DNA of 64,000 nt from Balneola sp. (GTDB lineage Bacteria; Bacteroidota; Rhodothermia; Balneolales; Balneolaceae), in assembly GCA_002694685.1 (NCBI GenBank), contig NZMW01000017.1:1-64000 (forward strand), in the 5' to 3' direction. The notes under the pieces were generated by a model that was not told the origin of the DNA, ran no database searches, and saw only the letters and a program-made list of their open reading frames with translations. Position numbers and translations under genes: made by a program. This document shows, one piece after another, positions 54,925 to 63,999 of this stretch. Numbering within the stretch: the first letter of the stretch is position 1; the number at the start of each line of letters is the position of its first letter.

Positions 54925-56622
54925 CTATTTACTTGCCCCAAAATCTACTTCTTCTCCATTCTTGAAAATGCGGGTTCCTTCTGCACTTTTCTTATCGCCT
55001 TCAGGTCCAAAGCTATATACAGCGGATGCCAATTCTTCTTCCGATCGCTGCTCGCCAACTTCACGAGGCTGATCTTTATGGAAACTATCCATGTGCAGTG
55101 TTTGAGTTGGGAAGGCAAACTCGACACCGACTTCTTTAGCTAACTTCAGCACTTCCAGTAGGAAATTATGCCGCTGTTGAAGTTCAGTGCTCCAGTCAGG
55201 CACTTCAAAAAATACATATACTAATACATCTAAGGAGTGAGCTCCAAATGAATTAAAGTGAACTTCATAGACATCCTGACGAAAATGTTTGTTTGCCTTA
55301 ACAAGCGCCTTGATTCCTTCCACAAAAGCTTCCATTTGCTCCGGTGTAGTCGAGTAAGTTAGGTTCAGTACCGTTTTCAATCGACGGTACTTCCGAAGCC
55401 CCAAGTTGTCAATATCTGTATTGGCAAGGTTTGAATTGGGGACGCTTACCAGCGAGTTGTAAAACGTACGAACCCGAGTTGAACGAAAACCGACTTCTTC
55501 AACGGTTCCTTCTACATTACCAACTTTAATCCAATCCCCAATTTTAAAAGGCCGATCCATAAAAATAGTGATGGAGCCAAAGAAGTTAGCCAGTGTTTCC
55601 CGAGCAGCCAGAGCCACAGCCAAACCACCAATTCCGAGTCCGGCAATAAGGGAAGCAACGTTGTATCCGTTGTTCTGAAGGATAGCAATCACTCCCATTA
55701 TGACTACAAAAAAGCGGAGCGTTTTCCGGATCAGGGGAACCAGCTGATCGTCGAGTTCCGTTTCTGTTTTTGAAGTTAAAACGCTAAGATATTTTGAAAA
55801 TACATCAGCGAGATTGTATATCAACCAAACCACACCCACCGACACTGCGATTTCAAGAATAGCCGATAGGTAGTAACTGATGGTTACCGAAAACTTGAGG
55901 TTGGAATAGGTGAGTAATAAAAACACCATCAGGAAAATAAAACCGGAAGGCTTATCAATACTTTTGACAAGATCATCATCCCAGGTGAACTTTGTTTTCT
56001 CAGCCAGTCTTTTTACGTAGTTATCGAGGATGAACTCGAATAGTTTCATCAAAACAAGTCCGATCAGTAACCAAAAGAATACGGCGATGTATTGCCAGAT
56101 CTCAATTCCCAGCCACTCACCATGAGCCCAATTCGGGAGGTTATCAGTGATGATGGTCACAAAACCCGAAAATGTATTCTCATATAAGTCAGGAATTCGG
56201 TTTATCGTGGCTTCCGAAAACACCCATTGATTCTGATCCGTTTTTACAAGATAAACTTCGGGTAGCGTTGAAAATAAAATGTATTGCTGAAGTCCTGAAA
56301 GGCTATCAGTATAGTTTGGGTTAGACGGGATTCGCTCGTAATCAATCATTAAACCGCGCGCATCCAAAACACTTAACAGTTCGTTTGCCAGCTCCAGCTT
56401 TTCTTCAGCATTGCCATCCGAGAGCTTCATGGTGGTTATTACATTCTCATCATTTTGGTGGCCTGCTTGTTGCCAGTGCAGGAACGTATGAATGGCTCTG
56501 CGAGGACTATTCAGTAAGTTTTGGTCTGAAAGCTGTGGCTGGCTCTGAAGTGCTGAAAGACTCGGTGCCAAAAACAAGGCAGCTGAGAGAAGTAAAAACC
56601 CGGATCGTAATCTATGGTACAT
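54925..56622 (-). CDS. MscS family mechanosensitive channel with large N-terminal region
   Basis: The 565-residue protein has a signal peptide (about residues 1-24) and an N-terminal periplasmic region of about 150 residues. Several membrane helices follow, then the MscS pore helix and beta domain: GLGIGGLAVALAARETLANF, FMDRPFKIGDWIKVG, VSVPNSNLANTDI. The pore lines the inner membrane and releases solutes on hypo-osmotic shock. The periplasmic region is larger than in E. coli MscS and may be a sensor. It is a single-gene unit. Confidence 0.92.
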   Translation of the reverse strand: MYHRLRSGFLLLSAALFLAPSLSALQSQPQLSDQNLLNSPRRAIHTFLHWQQAGHQNDENVITTMKLSDGNAEEKLELANELLSVLDARGLMIDYERIPSNPNYTDSLSGLQQYILFSTLPEVYLVKTDQNQWVFSEATINRIPDLYENTFSGFVTIITDNLPNWAHGEWLGIEIWQYIAVFFWLLIGLVLMKLFEFILDNYVKRLAEKTKFTWDDDLVKSIDKPSGFIFLMVFLLLTYSNLKFSVTISYYLSAILEIAVSVGVVWLIYNLADVFSKYLSVLTSKTETELDDQLVPLIRKTLRFFVVIMGVIAILQNNGYNVASLIAGLGIGGLAVALAARETLANFFGSITIFMDRPFKIGDWIKVGNVEGTVEEVGFRSTRVRTFYNSLVSVPNSNLANTDIDNLGLRKYRRLKTVLNLTYSTTPEQMEAFVEGIKALVKANKHFRQDVYEVHFNSFGAHSLDVLVYVFFEVPDWSTELQQRHNFLLEVLKLAKEVGVEFAFPTQTLHMDSFHKDQPREVGEQRSEEELASAVYSFGPEGDKKSAEGTRIFKNGEEVDFGASK

Positions 56623-56708
56623 AAAGCGGCATTTTTAAGTGATTGATCAAGTATGAAATCTAAGAAAAGTGGAGCTCGTTCTGAAAAGCTATTGGCAAAA
56701 ATAAAAAA

Positions 56709-56733
56709 GGCACCTACGCAGAGCATCGGTGCC
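56709..56733. repeat. Hairpin with ACGCAGAGC core, copy 1
   Basis: GGCACC (56709-56714) pairs with GGTGCC (56728-56733), enclosing TACGCAGAGCATC. It is preceded by a run of A, so on the minus strand it resembles a terminator. Confidence 0.55.
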
Positions 56734-56895
56734 AGATTTAGTTCGTTTTCTTCCTAAAGAAAGAAGGTCCAAGCGGGACGCTTGAACTAGTTTCTTATTA
56801 AATGAAATAATATGCCAAAAATAACTGTCGAGCCAGAAGAAGAGATAATTGAAAAAGGTTGCGGTGGTCAAGGTAATTAATTGACCATTAAATGT

Positions 56896-56922
56896 TAGCT
56901 CTGACGCAGAGCGTCGGAGCTA
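56896..56922. repeat. Hairpin with ACGCAGAGC core, copy 2
   Basis: A 12-bp stem with one G-T pair, TAGCTCTGACGC with GCGTCGGAGCTA, around loop AGA. This is the most stable of the cluster. Confidence 0.6.
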
Positions 56923-56993
56923 GGTGATGCTTAGTAAAAGAGAAGGTTATAATTCGAAAAGTTGTTAAGTCTCGAATTAAAGAATTAAAAACC

Positions 56994-57021
56994 TCGTGAC
57001 GAACGCTCTGCGTCATCACGA
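56994..57021. repeat. Hairpin with ACGCAGAGC core, copy 3 (inverted)
   Basis: TCGTGA pairs with TCACGA, and ACGC with GCGT inside, around TCT. It carries the reverse complement of the shared core and lies just after the slipin gene, where it may end the NfeD-slipin transcript. Confidence 0.5.
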
Positions 57022-57038
57022 ACTATTTAAAGCCTTAG

Positions 57039-57872
57039 TTATTCGTCGTCATTATTCTTCTCTTTGTCATCTCCTTTATCTTGCTTTCTGATCAGGTCGG
57101 AAGGATCTCTTTTCTTGAAAGCCTCCAGGAAATCCATAGGTAGTGGTAAAAATGCAAAGGTGGCATTCTCTTCACTAATCTCATTCATGGTTTGAAGGAA
57201 GCGAAGTTGTAGAGCGGCCGGTGCAGTTTCAATCATTTTGGCTGCATCAACCAGTCGTTGTGCGGCTTGATATTCACCTTCCGCATTAATGACTTTAGCA
57301 CGACGATCACGTTCCGTTTCAGCCTGGCGAGCCATTGCACGCTTCATGTTTTCAGGAAGTACAACATCTCGAACTTCAACCGAAACAACTTTAATACCCC
57401 ATGGGTCTGTTTGAGTGTCAATATTTTGCTGGATCTGCTTGTTGATTTTTTCACGATTCGCAAGTAGTTCATCCAGTTCAACCTGACCAATAATACTTCT
57501 CAATGTGGTCTGTGCCAGCATAGAGGTTGCATGTACATAACGCTCAACTTGTATGACGGCGGCTTCCGCATCAACAACCCGGAAGAAGGTGATAGCATCA
57601 ACATTTACGGTAACGTTATCTTTGGTGATAACTTCCTGCCGATCCACATTAATAGTGAGTACACGTAAATCCACGCGCTCAATTTTATCAATAAAAGGAA
57701 TAAGGATGATAAGCCCGGGTCCTTTAACTGATTGAAACTTACCGAGCCTGAATACTACGGCACGTTCATATTCACGCAGAATTTTGAAAATTTGTGGGGC
57801 TAATAACACAAGAAATACGACAAGTGTAATTACCCATGTTATATATCCGGAAAAAATCTCAGTTGACTCCAT
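57039..57872 (-). CDS. Slipin (SPFH/band 7 membrane protein)
   Basis: The 277-residue protein has an N-terminal membrane hairpin (about residues 9-28) and a band 7 domain (FRLGKFQSVKGPGLIILIPF, then VNVDAITFFRVVDAEAAVIQ). A coiled-coil region follows (ARQAETERDRRAKVINAEGE). Slipins form oligomeric rings in membrane microdomains and are cut by NfeD-type proteases. An in-frame TTG lies at 57878, but AGGAG suits the ATG at 57872. It overlaps the nfeD gene end by 14 bases, a standard pair. Confidence 0.94.
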   Translation of the reverse strand: MESTEIFSGYITWVITLVVFLVLLAPQIFKILREYERAVVFRLGKFQSVKGPGLIILIPFIDKIERVDLRVLTINVDRQEVITKDNVTVNVDAITFFRVVDAEAAVIQVERYVHATSMLAQTTLRSIIGQVELDELLANREKINKQIQQNIDTQTDPWGIKVVSVEVRDVVLPENMKRAMARQAETERDRRAKVINAEGEYQAAQRLVDAAKMIETAPAALQLRFLQTMNEISEENATFAFLPLPMDFLEAFKKRDPSDLIRKQDKGDDKEKNNDDE

Positions 57873-59187
57873 TGTCAATCTCCTTATTTGGTGTGTACGG
57901 TTTTACGGTGACGGTTAGCCCTTCAAACTGGACAATCTCGCACCATTCGTTAGATTTAATTTTTTGATCAGAAATGGCGTTCCAGTATTCACCGGAAATA
58001 AGCACCCGGCCGCCATCCTGACTTACGGTATCAATAACTTTTGCTTTCTTTCCAATCAGTGCCTCCAGGCCGGTCCTATGCCCGGTAAATTGAGCTTTAA
58101 TCCCGGACGTGGCTATCCATCCAAAAAAGATAACCATCATGATGGTTGCAGGAACCAGCCAATACCAATCCAGTTGCATATCCTTGGGAAATTCCTGGAA
58201 AAGCATCAATGCTCCAAGGAAAAATGAGACGGCTCCGCCAGTCATTAAAATTCCAAAAGTTGGCGTGAAGGCTTCAATAATAAAAAGGGCTACTGCCAAT
58301 CCGATTAAGACAAATCCAGCAACGTTAATAGGCATGGTGGCCGAGCCATAGAGTAACAGAATCAGGGAAATGACTCCGGCAACTCCGGGTACAATTGCTC
58401 CGGGATTGGTGACCTCGCCTACAATCCCATAAATAGCGACCATAGTTAAAATCAGCATAATTTCAGGGCGCATAATGAAGCTGAAAAACTTCTCAGCAAA
58501 GCTCTCCTCAAGCCGGTTGATATTTGCCTGAGCTGTTTGCAAAGTGTCTCCTTCAAACTCCATTCCATCCATTTGAATCAATAGTTCGTTTAGGTCCGTG
58601 GAAATGAAATCAATTACATTAAGTTCGAGTGCTTCAGCTTCAGTAACGGCTTCACCATCTCTTACTGCAGATTTTGCCCATTCCGCATTTCGTCCCCGTT
58701 CTTTAGCGATGTTTTCTATGAAGCTTTCGGAGTAGTTAAAAATCTTTTTCTGCATCACCGAATCTTGCTGTCCGCCCCCCATAGAAACCGGAGAAGCTGC
58801 ACCAATGGTTGTTGTAGGCGCCATAGCTGCAACGTGAGCGGCTAAAGTGATAAAGGTGCCTGCACTACCCGCATTTCCACCCGAAGGCGTTACGTACACC
58901 ACAATCGGCATCTCCGAGGCCAACATGTTTTGTACAATGTCTTGGGTTGAAGTTAAGAGTCCGCCGGGGGTATCTAGTTCAATAATCAGGGCTTCATCCC
59001 CTCGTTCATTGGCAGTCTCCAATCCGCGGTTAATGTAATTGGTTGTGGTAGGCCCGATAGTTCCTTGAATAGAAATAACGGTAACTGAAGATGTTGAAAC
59101 ATCAGACTGAGCCAGGGCTGATAACGAAAAAACCGTAGCAGAAATCAGCGCCAGAATAAACAGTGATATATTTTTGATCATGTTCAT
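57859..59187 (-). CDS. NfeD family ClpP-like serine protease
   Basis: The 442-residue protein has a signal peptide (to about residue 27) and a ClpP-fold N-terminal domain with LDTPGGLLTSTQDIV and PSGGNAGSAGTFI, where Ser108 is the likely nucleophile and a Lys near 147-148 the base. Four membrane helices and a C-terminal OB-fold NfeD domain follow. Members cleave slipin-type proteins. It is immediately upstream of the slipin gene and translationally coupled to it. Confidence 0.92.
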   Translation of the reverse strand: MNMIKNISLFILALISATVFSLSALAQSDVSTSSVTVISIQGTIGPTTTNYINRGLETANERGDEALIIELDTPGGLLTSTQDIVQNMLASEMPIVVYVTPSGGNAGSAGTFITLAAHVAAMAPTTTIGAASPVSMGGGQQDSVMQKKIFNYSESFIENIAKERGRNAEWAKSAVRDGEAVTEAEALELNVIDFISTDLNELLIQMDGMEFEGDTLQTAQANINRLEESFAEKFFSFIMRPEIMLILTMVAIYGIVGEVTNPGAIVPGVAGVISLILLLYGSATMPINVAGFVLIGLAVALFIIEAFTPTFGILMTGGAVSFFLGALMLFQEFPKDMQLDWYWLVPATIMMVIFFGWIATSGIKAQFTGHRTGLEALIGKKAKVIDTVSQDGGRVLISGEYWNAISDQKIKSNEWCEIVQFEGLTVTVKPYTPNKEIDNGVN

Positions 59188-59255
59188 ATAAACCTAATGT
59201 AAGAGGTTGCTGAATGGTTCCTTATTGTAAGCAATCAGCGTAAAAGAACAAAAAT

Positions 59256-61718
59256 CTATTCGTTTCGGATAGCCTGGACTGGATTGATCAGTGCTGCTTT
59301 AACAGAATGATAGCCAACGGTAACAAGAGCTATAATTACAATAATTATTCCTGCCCCAATAAAAATTAACGGTGCGCTGGAAAGGAGGTCGAAACGATAG
59401 GAGAAGTTTTCGAGCCAAGTGGAAGCAAAATAATAAGTAACCGGCCAAGCGATGATATTAGCAATTAAAACCAGGAGCAAAAAGTCCTTAGAAAGTAGCG
59501 TGACAATATTTGATACAGATGCGCCAAGGCTTTTTCTTATTCCAATTTCCTGCTTTTTCAGTTGGGCTGAATATGATGCTAAACCTAATAAACCAAGGCA
59601 GGCGATTAAAATACACAGGAATGAAAATGCCGTTGCCAATGAACTAATTGTATTTTCAGTTTCATAAATTTTATCGAGGCGTTCATCCAGAAAAGTATAC
59701 TCAAAGGGATCAATCGGGTTAATTTCCTTCCAGACCTTTTCAAGATGAGCCAGTGCTGCCGAAGGATTGCCGGGAGCTAGCTCAACAGCAGTGTGTTCTA
59801 TATACCCAAGGATAGGTTGAGTGCCTTCAACCAAGCGAAGGATTAGCGGCTCAATTTCTTTCTTCAGTGAGGTATAGTTGAAATCTTCCAAAACCCCAAT
59901 TACTGTGAAAGGCTGCCGGTCACCGGTTGGCGGGTAGAAATAGAAAGTCTCTCCAATAGCATCTGCAGGAGTTTCTACATCGAGTTGGGACAGCATTTTC
60001 CGGTTGATGAGTATAGCATTATCGGCATCTGTCGAAAAATCTCGGGAGAATGATCTGCCGGCTAGAATCTCTAGGTCAAAGGTTTCGCTGACATCGTGGG
60101 TGACATGCAGAACGAGGTTTAATCCGTCTTGTGATTCTCCTGTACCTGCCGGCGTGTAGCGATAGTATTCTTGTTTTTCGGATCCCGGAATTTTACCTAA
60201 TCCGGTTACAGATTCAACCTGAGCGTGGGATAAAGCTTGTTCTTTAAAGTTTGGAAACTCCCAGGCGGTCAGGTTTTGGTAGGTAGGTAACATGACCACA
60301 AAATTCTTATCAAAGCCAAGGTCTTTGTCTTGTATGTACTGAAGCTGAAGGTAGATTACCGCGGTTCCGATAATAAGTATAACGGACAAAGTGAATTGAA
60401 AAGTGACCAATGCCTTTCTGAAGAAGGTAGCGCCACGTCCATTTTGGGCATTTCCTTTTAAGACTTTTACCGGTTCAAACGAAGAAAGAAAAATAGCGGG
60501 ATATGAACCAGCGAGTATTCCGACAAATGCTGTTAGCAGTAATAAACCCGGTATGGTCCACATATTTTGGAACAGGCCAAAAGTAAGCTCTTTATTAGTG
60601 AGCTCGTTGAAAAAAGGTAGTGCCAATACTACTAAAACAACTCCAAGTGTAATGGCGATAAAGGATACCAAAAAAGACTCTCCCATGAACTGGTAGAAGA
60701 GTTGCTTTCTGTGACCTCCTAAAACTTTCCGCATCCCAACTTCGCGACTGCGTTCAAGTGATCGTGCCGTCGATAGGTTCATGAAGTTGATGCAGGCAAT
60801 AATCAGAATAAAACCGGCGACAGCCAGCAAAATGTAGATATAAGTGATTGAGCTATTTACCTCCATTTCCTGATCCCGATTTGAATAGAGATGGATGTCC
60901 TTGATGGGTTGAAGGTCAAGTTCAACCGATTCAGCAGTGGGCCAGCCTGAATAAGCGTAATAATAATTGTTTGCGATAGCTGGAAATTGAGAAACAAGTC
61001 CTTCCGTACCGGCTCCGTCTTTAATTTTTACATAGGTCCAGATGGGATTCCAAAGCCAGCTTTGATCGTAGTTTGGGCTCCCGGAATAAATTTCGTTCAG
61101 GCTGGTGAATGATGCTAACACATCAATCTTCATATGTGATTGATTTGGCCACGGTTCCATCACTCCGGTAACTGTCATATCGCGAATACCCTTATAACTC
61201 AGGGATTTACCAATTGGATTTTCTTCTCCAAAATATTTTTGAGCAAGTTCTTCAGTTATGACCAGTGAAAGAGGATTTTTAAGTGCTTCGGAAGGGTTGC
61301 CCTGAATCAGTTCAGCAGAAAAGACATCAAAGAAAGTGGAATCAACAAAGTAGAAATTGCTTTCCCGAAAAGAGATTTGATCTTCGCGATTCAGGAAGGT
61401 GTGGTTAGCTTCCTGCATGTCAAAAAAGCGAACGGTTTTGTCAATCAGGTTAGGGTAATCGGCCTGAAGGATCGGTGCCAAAAGGAAGGGTGTACTTGCT
61501 TGTTCTTCAGTACGGTCTTCAGAATCCATGGTTTGCACAACCCTGAATATGTTATCCGAATCGGTGTAAAACTCATCATAGCTTGATTCATTCAGAACAT
61601 ATAAAACAATAAGAAGGCTCGTTGCCAGCCCTATTGCCAACCCAAATATATTTATAAGAGAATACACCTTATTCTTAAGGAGATTCCTTATCGCAATCTT
61701 AACGTAATTTTTAAACAT
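59256..61718 (-). CDS. ABC transporter permease, MacB/FtsX type (duplicated)
   Basis: The 820-residue protein has the duplicated MacB periplasmic core plus FtsX layout: an N-terminal helix (NKVYSLINIFGLAIGLAT, about residues 16-33), a periplasmic domain and a block of three helices containing RSLERSREVGMRKVLGGHRK. The same pattern is then repeated, ending with QEIGIRKSLGASVSNIV. Such permeases work with an ATPase in export or signalling by antimicrobial peptide sensors, but no ATPase gene is nearby. The ATG at 61718 (MFKNYVKIA) is preferred to the TTG at 61730. Confidence 0.9.
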   Translation of the reverse strand: MFKNYVKIAIRNLLKNKVYSLINIFGLAIGLATSLLIVLYVLNESSYDEFYTDSDNIFRVVQTMDSEDRTEEQASTPFLLAPILQADYPNLIDKTVRFFDMQEANHTFLNREDQISFRESNFYFVDSTFFDVFSAELIQGNPSEALKNPLSLVITEELAQKYFGEENPIGKSLSYKGIRDMTVTGVMEPWPNQSHMKIDVLASFTSLNEIYSGSPNYDQSWLWNPIWTYVKIKDGAGTEGLVSQFPAIANNYYYAYSGWPTAESVELDLQPIKDIHLYSNRDQEMEVNSSITYIYILLAVAGFILIIACINFMNLSTARSLERSREVGMRKVLGGHRKQLFYQFMGESFLVSFIAITLGVVLVVLALPFFNELTNKELTFGLFQNMWTIPGLLLLTAFVGILAGSYPAIFLSSFEPVKVLKGNAQNGRGATFFRKALVTFQFTLSVILIIGTAVIYLQLQYIQDKDLGFDKNFVVMLPTYQNLTAWEFPNFKEQALSHAQVESVTGLGKIPGSEKQEYYRYTPAGTGESQDGLNLVLHVTHDVSETFDLEILAGRSFSRDFSTDADNAILINRKMLSQLDVETPADAIGETFYFYPPTGDRQPFTVIGVLEDFNYTSLKKEIEPLILRLVEGTQPILGYIEHTAVELAPGNPSAALAHLEKVWKEINPIDPFEYTFLDERLDKIYETENTISSLATAFSFLCILIACLGLLGLASYSAQLKKQEIGIRKSLGASVSNIVTLLSKDFLLLVLIANIIAWPVTYYFASTWLENFSYRFDLLSSAPLIFIGAGIIIVIIALVTVGYHSVKAALINPVQAIRNE

Positions 61719-61971
61719 CAGCGATACCAATCACTTTTTTCAACCCACAAAACTTTATTGCATTCCCAAAGAATTTTTTAAAAGCCAAAATGCAGCGTTC
61801 TTTGGCTCAACGTATCACACTATTAGAGTAGCTAGCTCTTCGTTTGTTACAAAATACTTTATCTAATCTAGTCTTTAGGTACGAATGTGTTTAAAACTGA
61901 TAGTTGGCCCTTTGTTTTTAATAATATTTAGAATAGCTTAAAAGGGTTAAGTAAAATAAAATAAGGTACAA

Positions 61972-62559
61972 ATGAGATTTCAAAATATTCTATTATTCAT
62001 CGTTGCGGGTACACTAATTACAGCATGCAGTTCAAGCAAGCAAACCTCTAACAAAACAACATCTGAACAACAAGCTAACTGTTCGTTGTCTGATTATGCA
62101 GAGTATTATAACAAGATCTCTCAAAATGCAGTTTGCGGAGAGAAGTATGAGGAAGGTTCCAACCTGTACGGATTAGGAGATATGAATGGCCCTGAAAGAC
62201 AATCGGAAAGACTAGAAAGAATTGCACAATCAAATGCAAGAATGGAGCTTGGTCAAAAGGCTGCTGCATTTCAGAATAAAATTAAGGGCAGTATTACTGA
62301 AGTTCAGAACGCTGATGGTACAACTTCTTCAATTTTTAGTATGGAAATTGATGTACAGCTTAATAAAGTGTCAGAAGTGGCAAGTGCTTGTGAAGAAGGA
62401 TCCAGAGGATTTGCATGCTACTCTCTTATGGAGATGCCAAAATCTGTACTTTTGGAATCCACAGCGACAGCACTTCAGGAAGAAAATGAAGAGCTTTATC
62501 AGAAATGGATGGCTTCTGAACAATACCAATCTCTATTGGCCGAGTCGACCGGTAAGTAA
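61972..62559 (+). CDS. Hypothetical lipoprotein, LPP20-like
   Basis: The 195-residue protein has a lipobox (VAGTLITACSSS, Cys19). The mature part has a Thr/Ser/Lys linker, then RLERIAQSNARMELGQKAAA, a pattern like the LPP20 lipoprotein domain. The C-terminal part is acidic and helix-rich. The function is unknown. Its stop codon directly abuts the stop codon of the convergent beta-lactamase-like gene, with a 20-bp palindrome across both ends. Confidence 0.78.
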   Translation: MRFQNILLFIVAGTLITACSSSKQTSNKTTSEQQANCSLSDYAEYYNKISQNAVCGEKYEEGSNLYGLGDMNGPERQSERLERIAQSNARMELGQKAAAFQNKIKGSITEVQNADGTTSSIFSMEIDVQLNKVSEVASACEEGSRGFACYSLMEMPKSVLLESTATALQEENEELYQKWMASEQYQSLLAESTGK

Positions 62560-62577
62560 TCAGGAAGCTTCCTGATT
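62558..62577. terminator. Perfect palindrome across two convergent stop codons
   Basis: AATCAGGAAG followed by CTTCCTGATT is a perfect 20-bp palindrome that starts in the stop codon of the lipoprotein gene and covers the last codons of the serine hydrolase gene. It may act as a shared terminator, though no T-run follows. Confidence 0.5.
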
Positions 62578-63582
62578 CAGGTATGGGATGATATAACTTC
62601 CCAGTAAATCAAAAATGGGCTCTTTATACGACCGGCGCTGAGTAGCTGTAGTTAATGAATTTGTGATGACTACCACGCTGTTTAGTTCCGGGATCATAAA
62701 AATGTATTGCCCGCCGTATCCCCAGGCGAAGAATACTTCTACTCCGTTAACGGGGCGATTCCACCACATATAACCATAATCATAGGGGTTGTAGTTACTG
62801 CGGGTGTAGCTTTTAAAAGAATCGGCTACCCATTGTTTAGACACAATACGTTGACCGTCGTAGGTGCCTCCGTTTAACATCATCTGACCAATTCTGAGTA
62901 AACCAGTGGGAGTGAGAGCTAAATTATTTCCTCCCATATAATAACCCTGAGGATCACGATCCCAGCCTCCAACTCTGACATCCAAAGGATCAAAAAGATT
63001 GGCCTCGGCAAAAGCTTTCGTACTCATCCCCGTAGCTTTTGTGAGGATAACGGAAAGCAGATGAGAGACTCCGGTGCTATATACCATAGTTCCACCCGGT
63101 TCTTCTTGAAAAGGCTGGTCTAACTGAAATTCTGCCCAATTATCACTAATAACCCAGGCGCCATAGTTATAAAAACTTGTGGTTTCTAAACCCGCCTGCA
63201 TAGAGAGTAACTGCCGAACGGTAATTTCTTCTTTTTTGGGATTTGGGTTCTTTTCAAAATACTCCGGGAAATAATCACCGAGCGTTTCATCAGTAGAAAT
63301 TTTGTTCTGATCTACTGCTATCCCAACCAACAGGGAGGTGACACTTTTTGAAGCCGACTTGATGTTATAAGGATGACTGGCGGAAGCATTTCTGAAATAT
63401 TCACCACCCAGTAATTCTCCATCTTGTTGAATCAATACACTCCGGAGAGAAGAAATAGATTCAGCTTGTTTAAATACCTCGTCTAAGCTTAATGATTTTG
63501 CCGGAGCCTGAGCTTTGAGCGGTAAAGTCTGGATGATAAAAAGGCTAAGAAGCAGAAGTACCTGTTTTAAAAAAGGATTCAT
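62560..63582 (-). CDS. Serine hydrolase, class C beta-lactamase family
   Basis: The 340-residue protein has a signal peptide (about residues 1-25). The SxxK motif is Ser76-Ala-Ser-Lys79 (NIKSASKSVTS), the second motif is VYSTGVSHLL, and the conserved WGYGGQYIFMIPEL lies near the C-terminus. Family members include beta-lactamases, D-amino acid peptidases and esterases; nothing marks a true beta-lactamase. It starts inside the end of the small upstream gene (four-base overlap), so the two are coupled. Confidence 0.88.
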   Translation of the reverse strand: MNPFLKQVLLLLSLFIIQTLPLKAQAPAKSLSLDEVFKQAESISSLRSVLIQQDGELLGGEYFRNASASHPYNIKSASKSVTSLLVGIAVDQNKISTDETLGDYFPEYFEKNPNPKKEEITVRQLLSMQAGLETTSFYNYGAWVISDNWAEFQLDQPFQEEPGGTMVYSTGVSHLLSVILTKATGMSTKAFAEANLFDPLDVRVGGWDRDPQGYYMGGNNLALTPTGLLRIGQMMLNGGTYDGQRIVSKQWVADSFKSYTRSNYNPYDYGYMWWNRPVNGVEVFFAWGYGGQYIFMIPELNSVVVITNSLTTATQRRSYKEPIFDLLGSYIIPYLNQEAS

Positions 63583-63842
63583 TCGTTAGTTTTATATCGA
63601 AAAGTTACCGGGATTCTATCATCAAACGGAGAGCCGATGTGATAGAGTTCCCATTCCGAATCGTAATTCATAATTCGTTCTCTGAGAATGGTGATGAGAT
63701 CTTCGGAGCTGCCATTTTCGGAATGCCACTCAAAAGTCTCTACACGAAACTTCATATTTCGCTTTTCACCGTTTACGTGTACATCCAGATTGACAACGCT
63801 TTCTACATTTGGGACCGTAAATTGAACTCGTACATTATGCAT
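63579..63842 (-). CDS. Small hypothetical protein
   Basis: An 87-residue protein without a recognised family. It is mixed alpha/beta in appearance (VRVQFTVPNVESVVNLDVHV at the start, then an acidic helix around EDLITILRERI). It overlaps the serine hydrolase by four bases (ATGA-type), which supports it being a real, translated gene. No signal peptide. The function is unknown. Confidence 0.65.
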   Translation of the reverse strand: MHNVRVQFTVPNVESVVNLDVHVNGEKRNMKFRVETFEWHSENGSSEDLITILRERIMNYDSEWELYHIGSPFDDRIPVTFRYKTNE

Positions 63843-63885
63843 AGCTTTTAGTCTTAAAGTTAGCTTTCCAGTGAGGCACCTCTAC

Positions 63886-63999
63886 TCATAGCTCAAGAAT
63901 AGTGCCATATTCACCTTTTAAAGCCCAAACGCCTTTCAGAACATATCCTGCAAGTGGATATGTCCGAAAGTGATACAGCAAGTGTGCATTTACGAACAG
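63886..63999 (-). CDS. Unidentified gene, C-terminal end only (partial)
   Basis: An open frame enters from the right edge on the minus strand and gives 37 residues, including YHFRTYPLAGYVLKGVWALK and ending ILEL before a TGA stop. The composition (aromatic, Gly, Lys) looks like a real protein end. No family could be named from so little. It is 43 nt upstream of the small hypothetical gene. Confidence 0.45.
   Translation of the reverse strand: MFVNAHLLYHFRTYPLAGYVLKGVWALKGEYGTILEL

Larger units (their letters stand above)
56623..57038. other. Gene-free stretch with five hairpins
   Basis: No credible gene. Five stem-loops are visible: 56709-56733, 56770-56784, 56866-56886, 56896-56922 and 56994-57021. 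Three of them (the first, fourth and fifth) share the core ACGCAGAGC or its reverse complement. The last lies just downstream of the slipin stop and could end that operon. Confidence 0.7.

Noticed and set aside
56689-56871. 60-residue minus-strand frame in the hairpin-rich gap
   Set aside because: It overlaps two hairpins, has no ribosome site and no plausible protein character.
60406-60420. GACCAATG within the ABC permease gene as another heptad copy
   Set aside because: A single match inside coding sequence without periodic neighbours; expected by chance.
62560-63582. Serine hydrolase considered as an antibiotic-resistance beta-lactamase
   Set aside because: It has SxxK and YST motifs common to many esterases and peptidases; nothing specific to AmpC-type beta-lactamases was seen.
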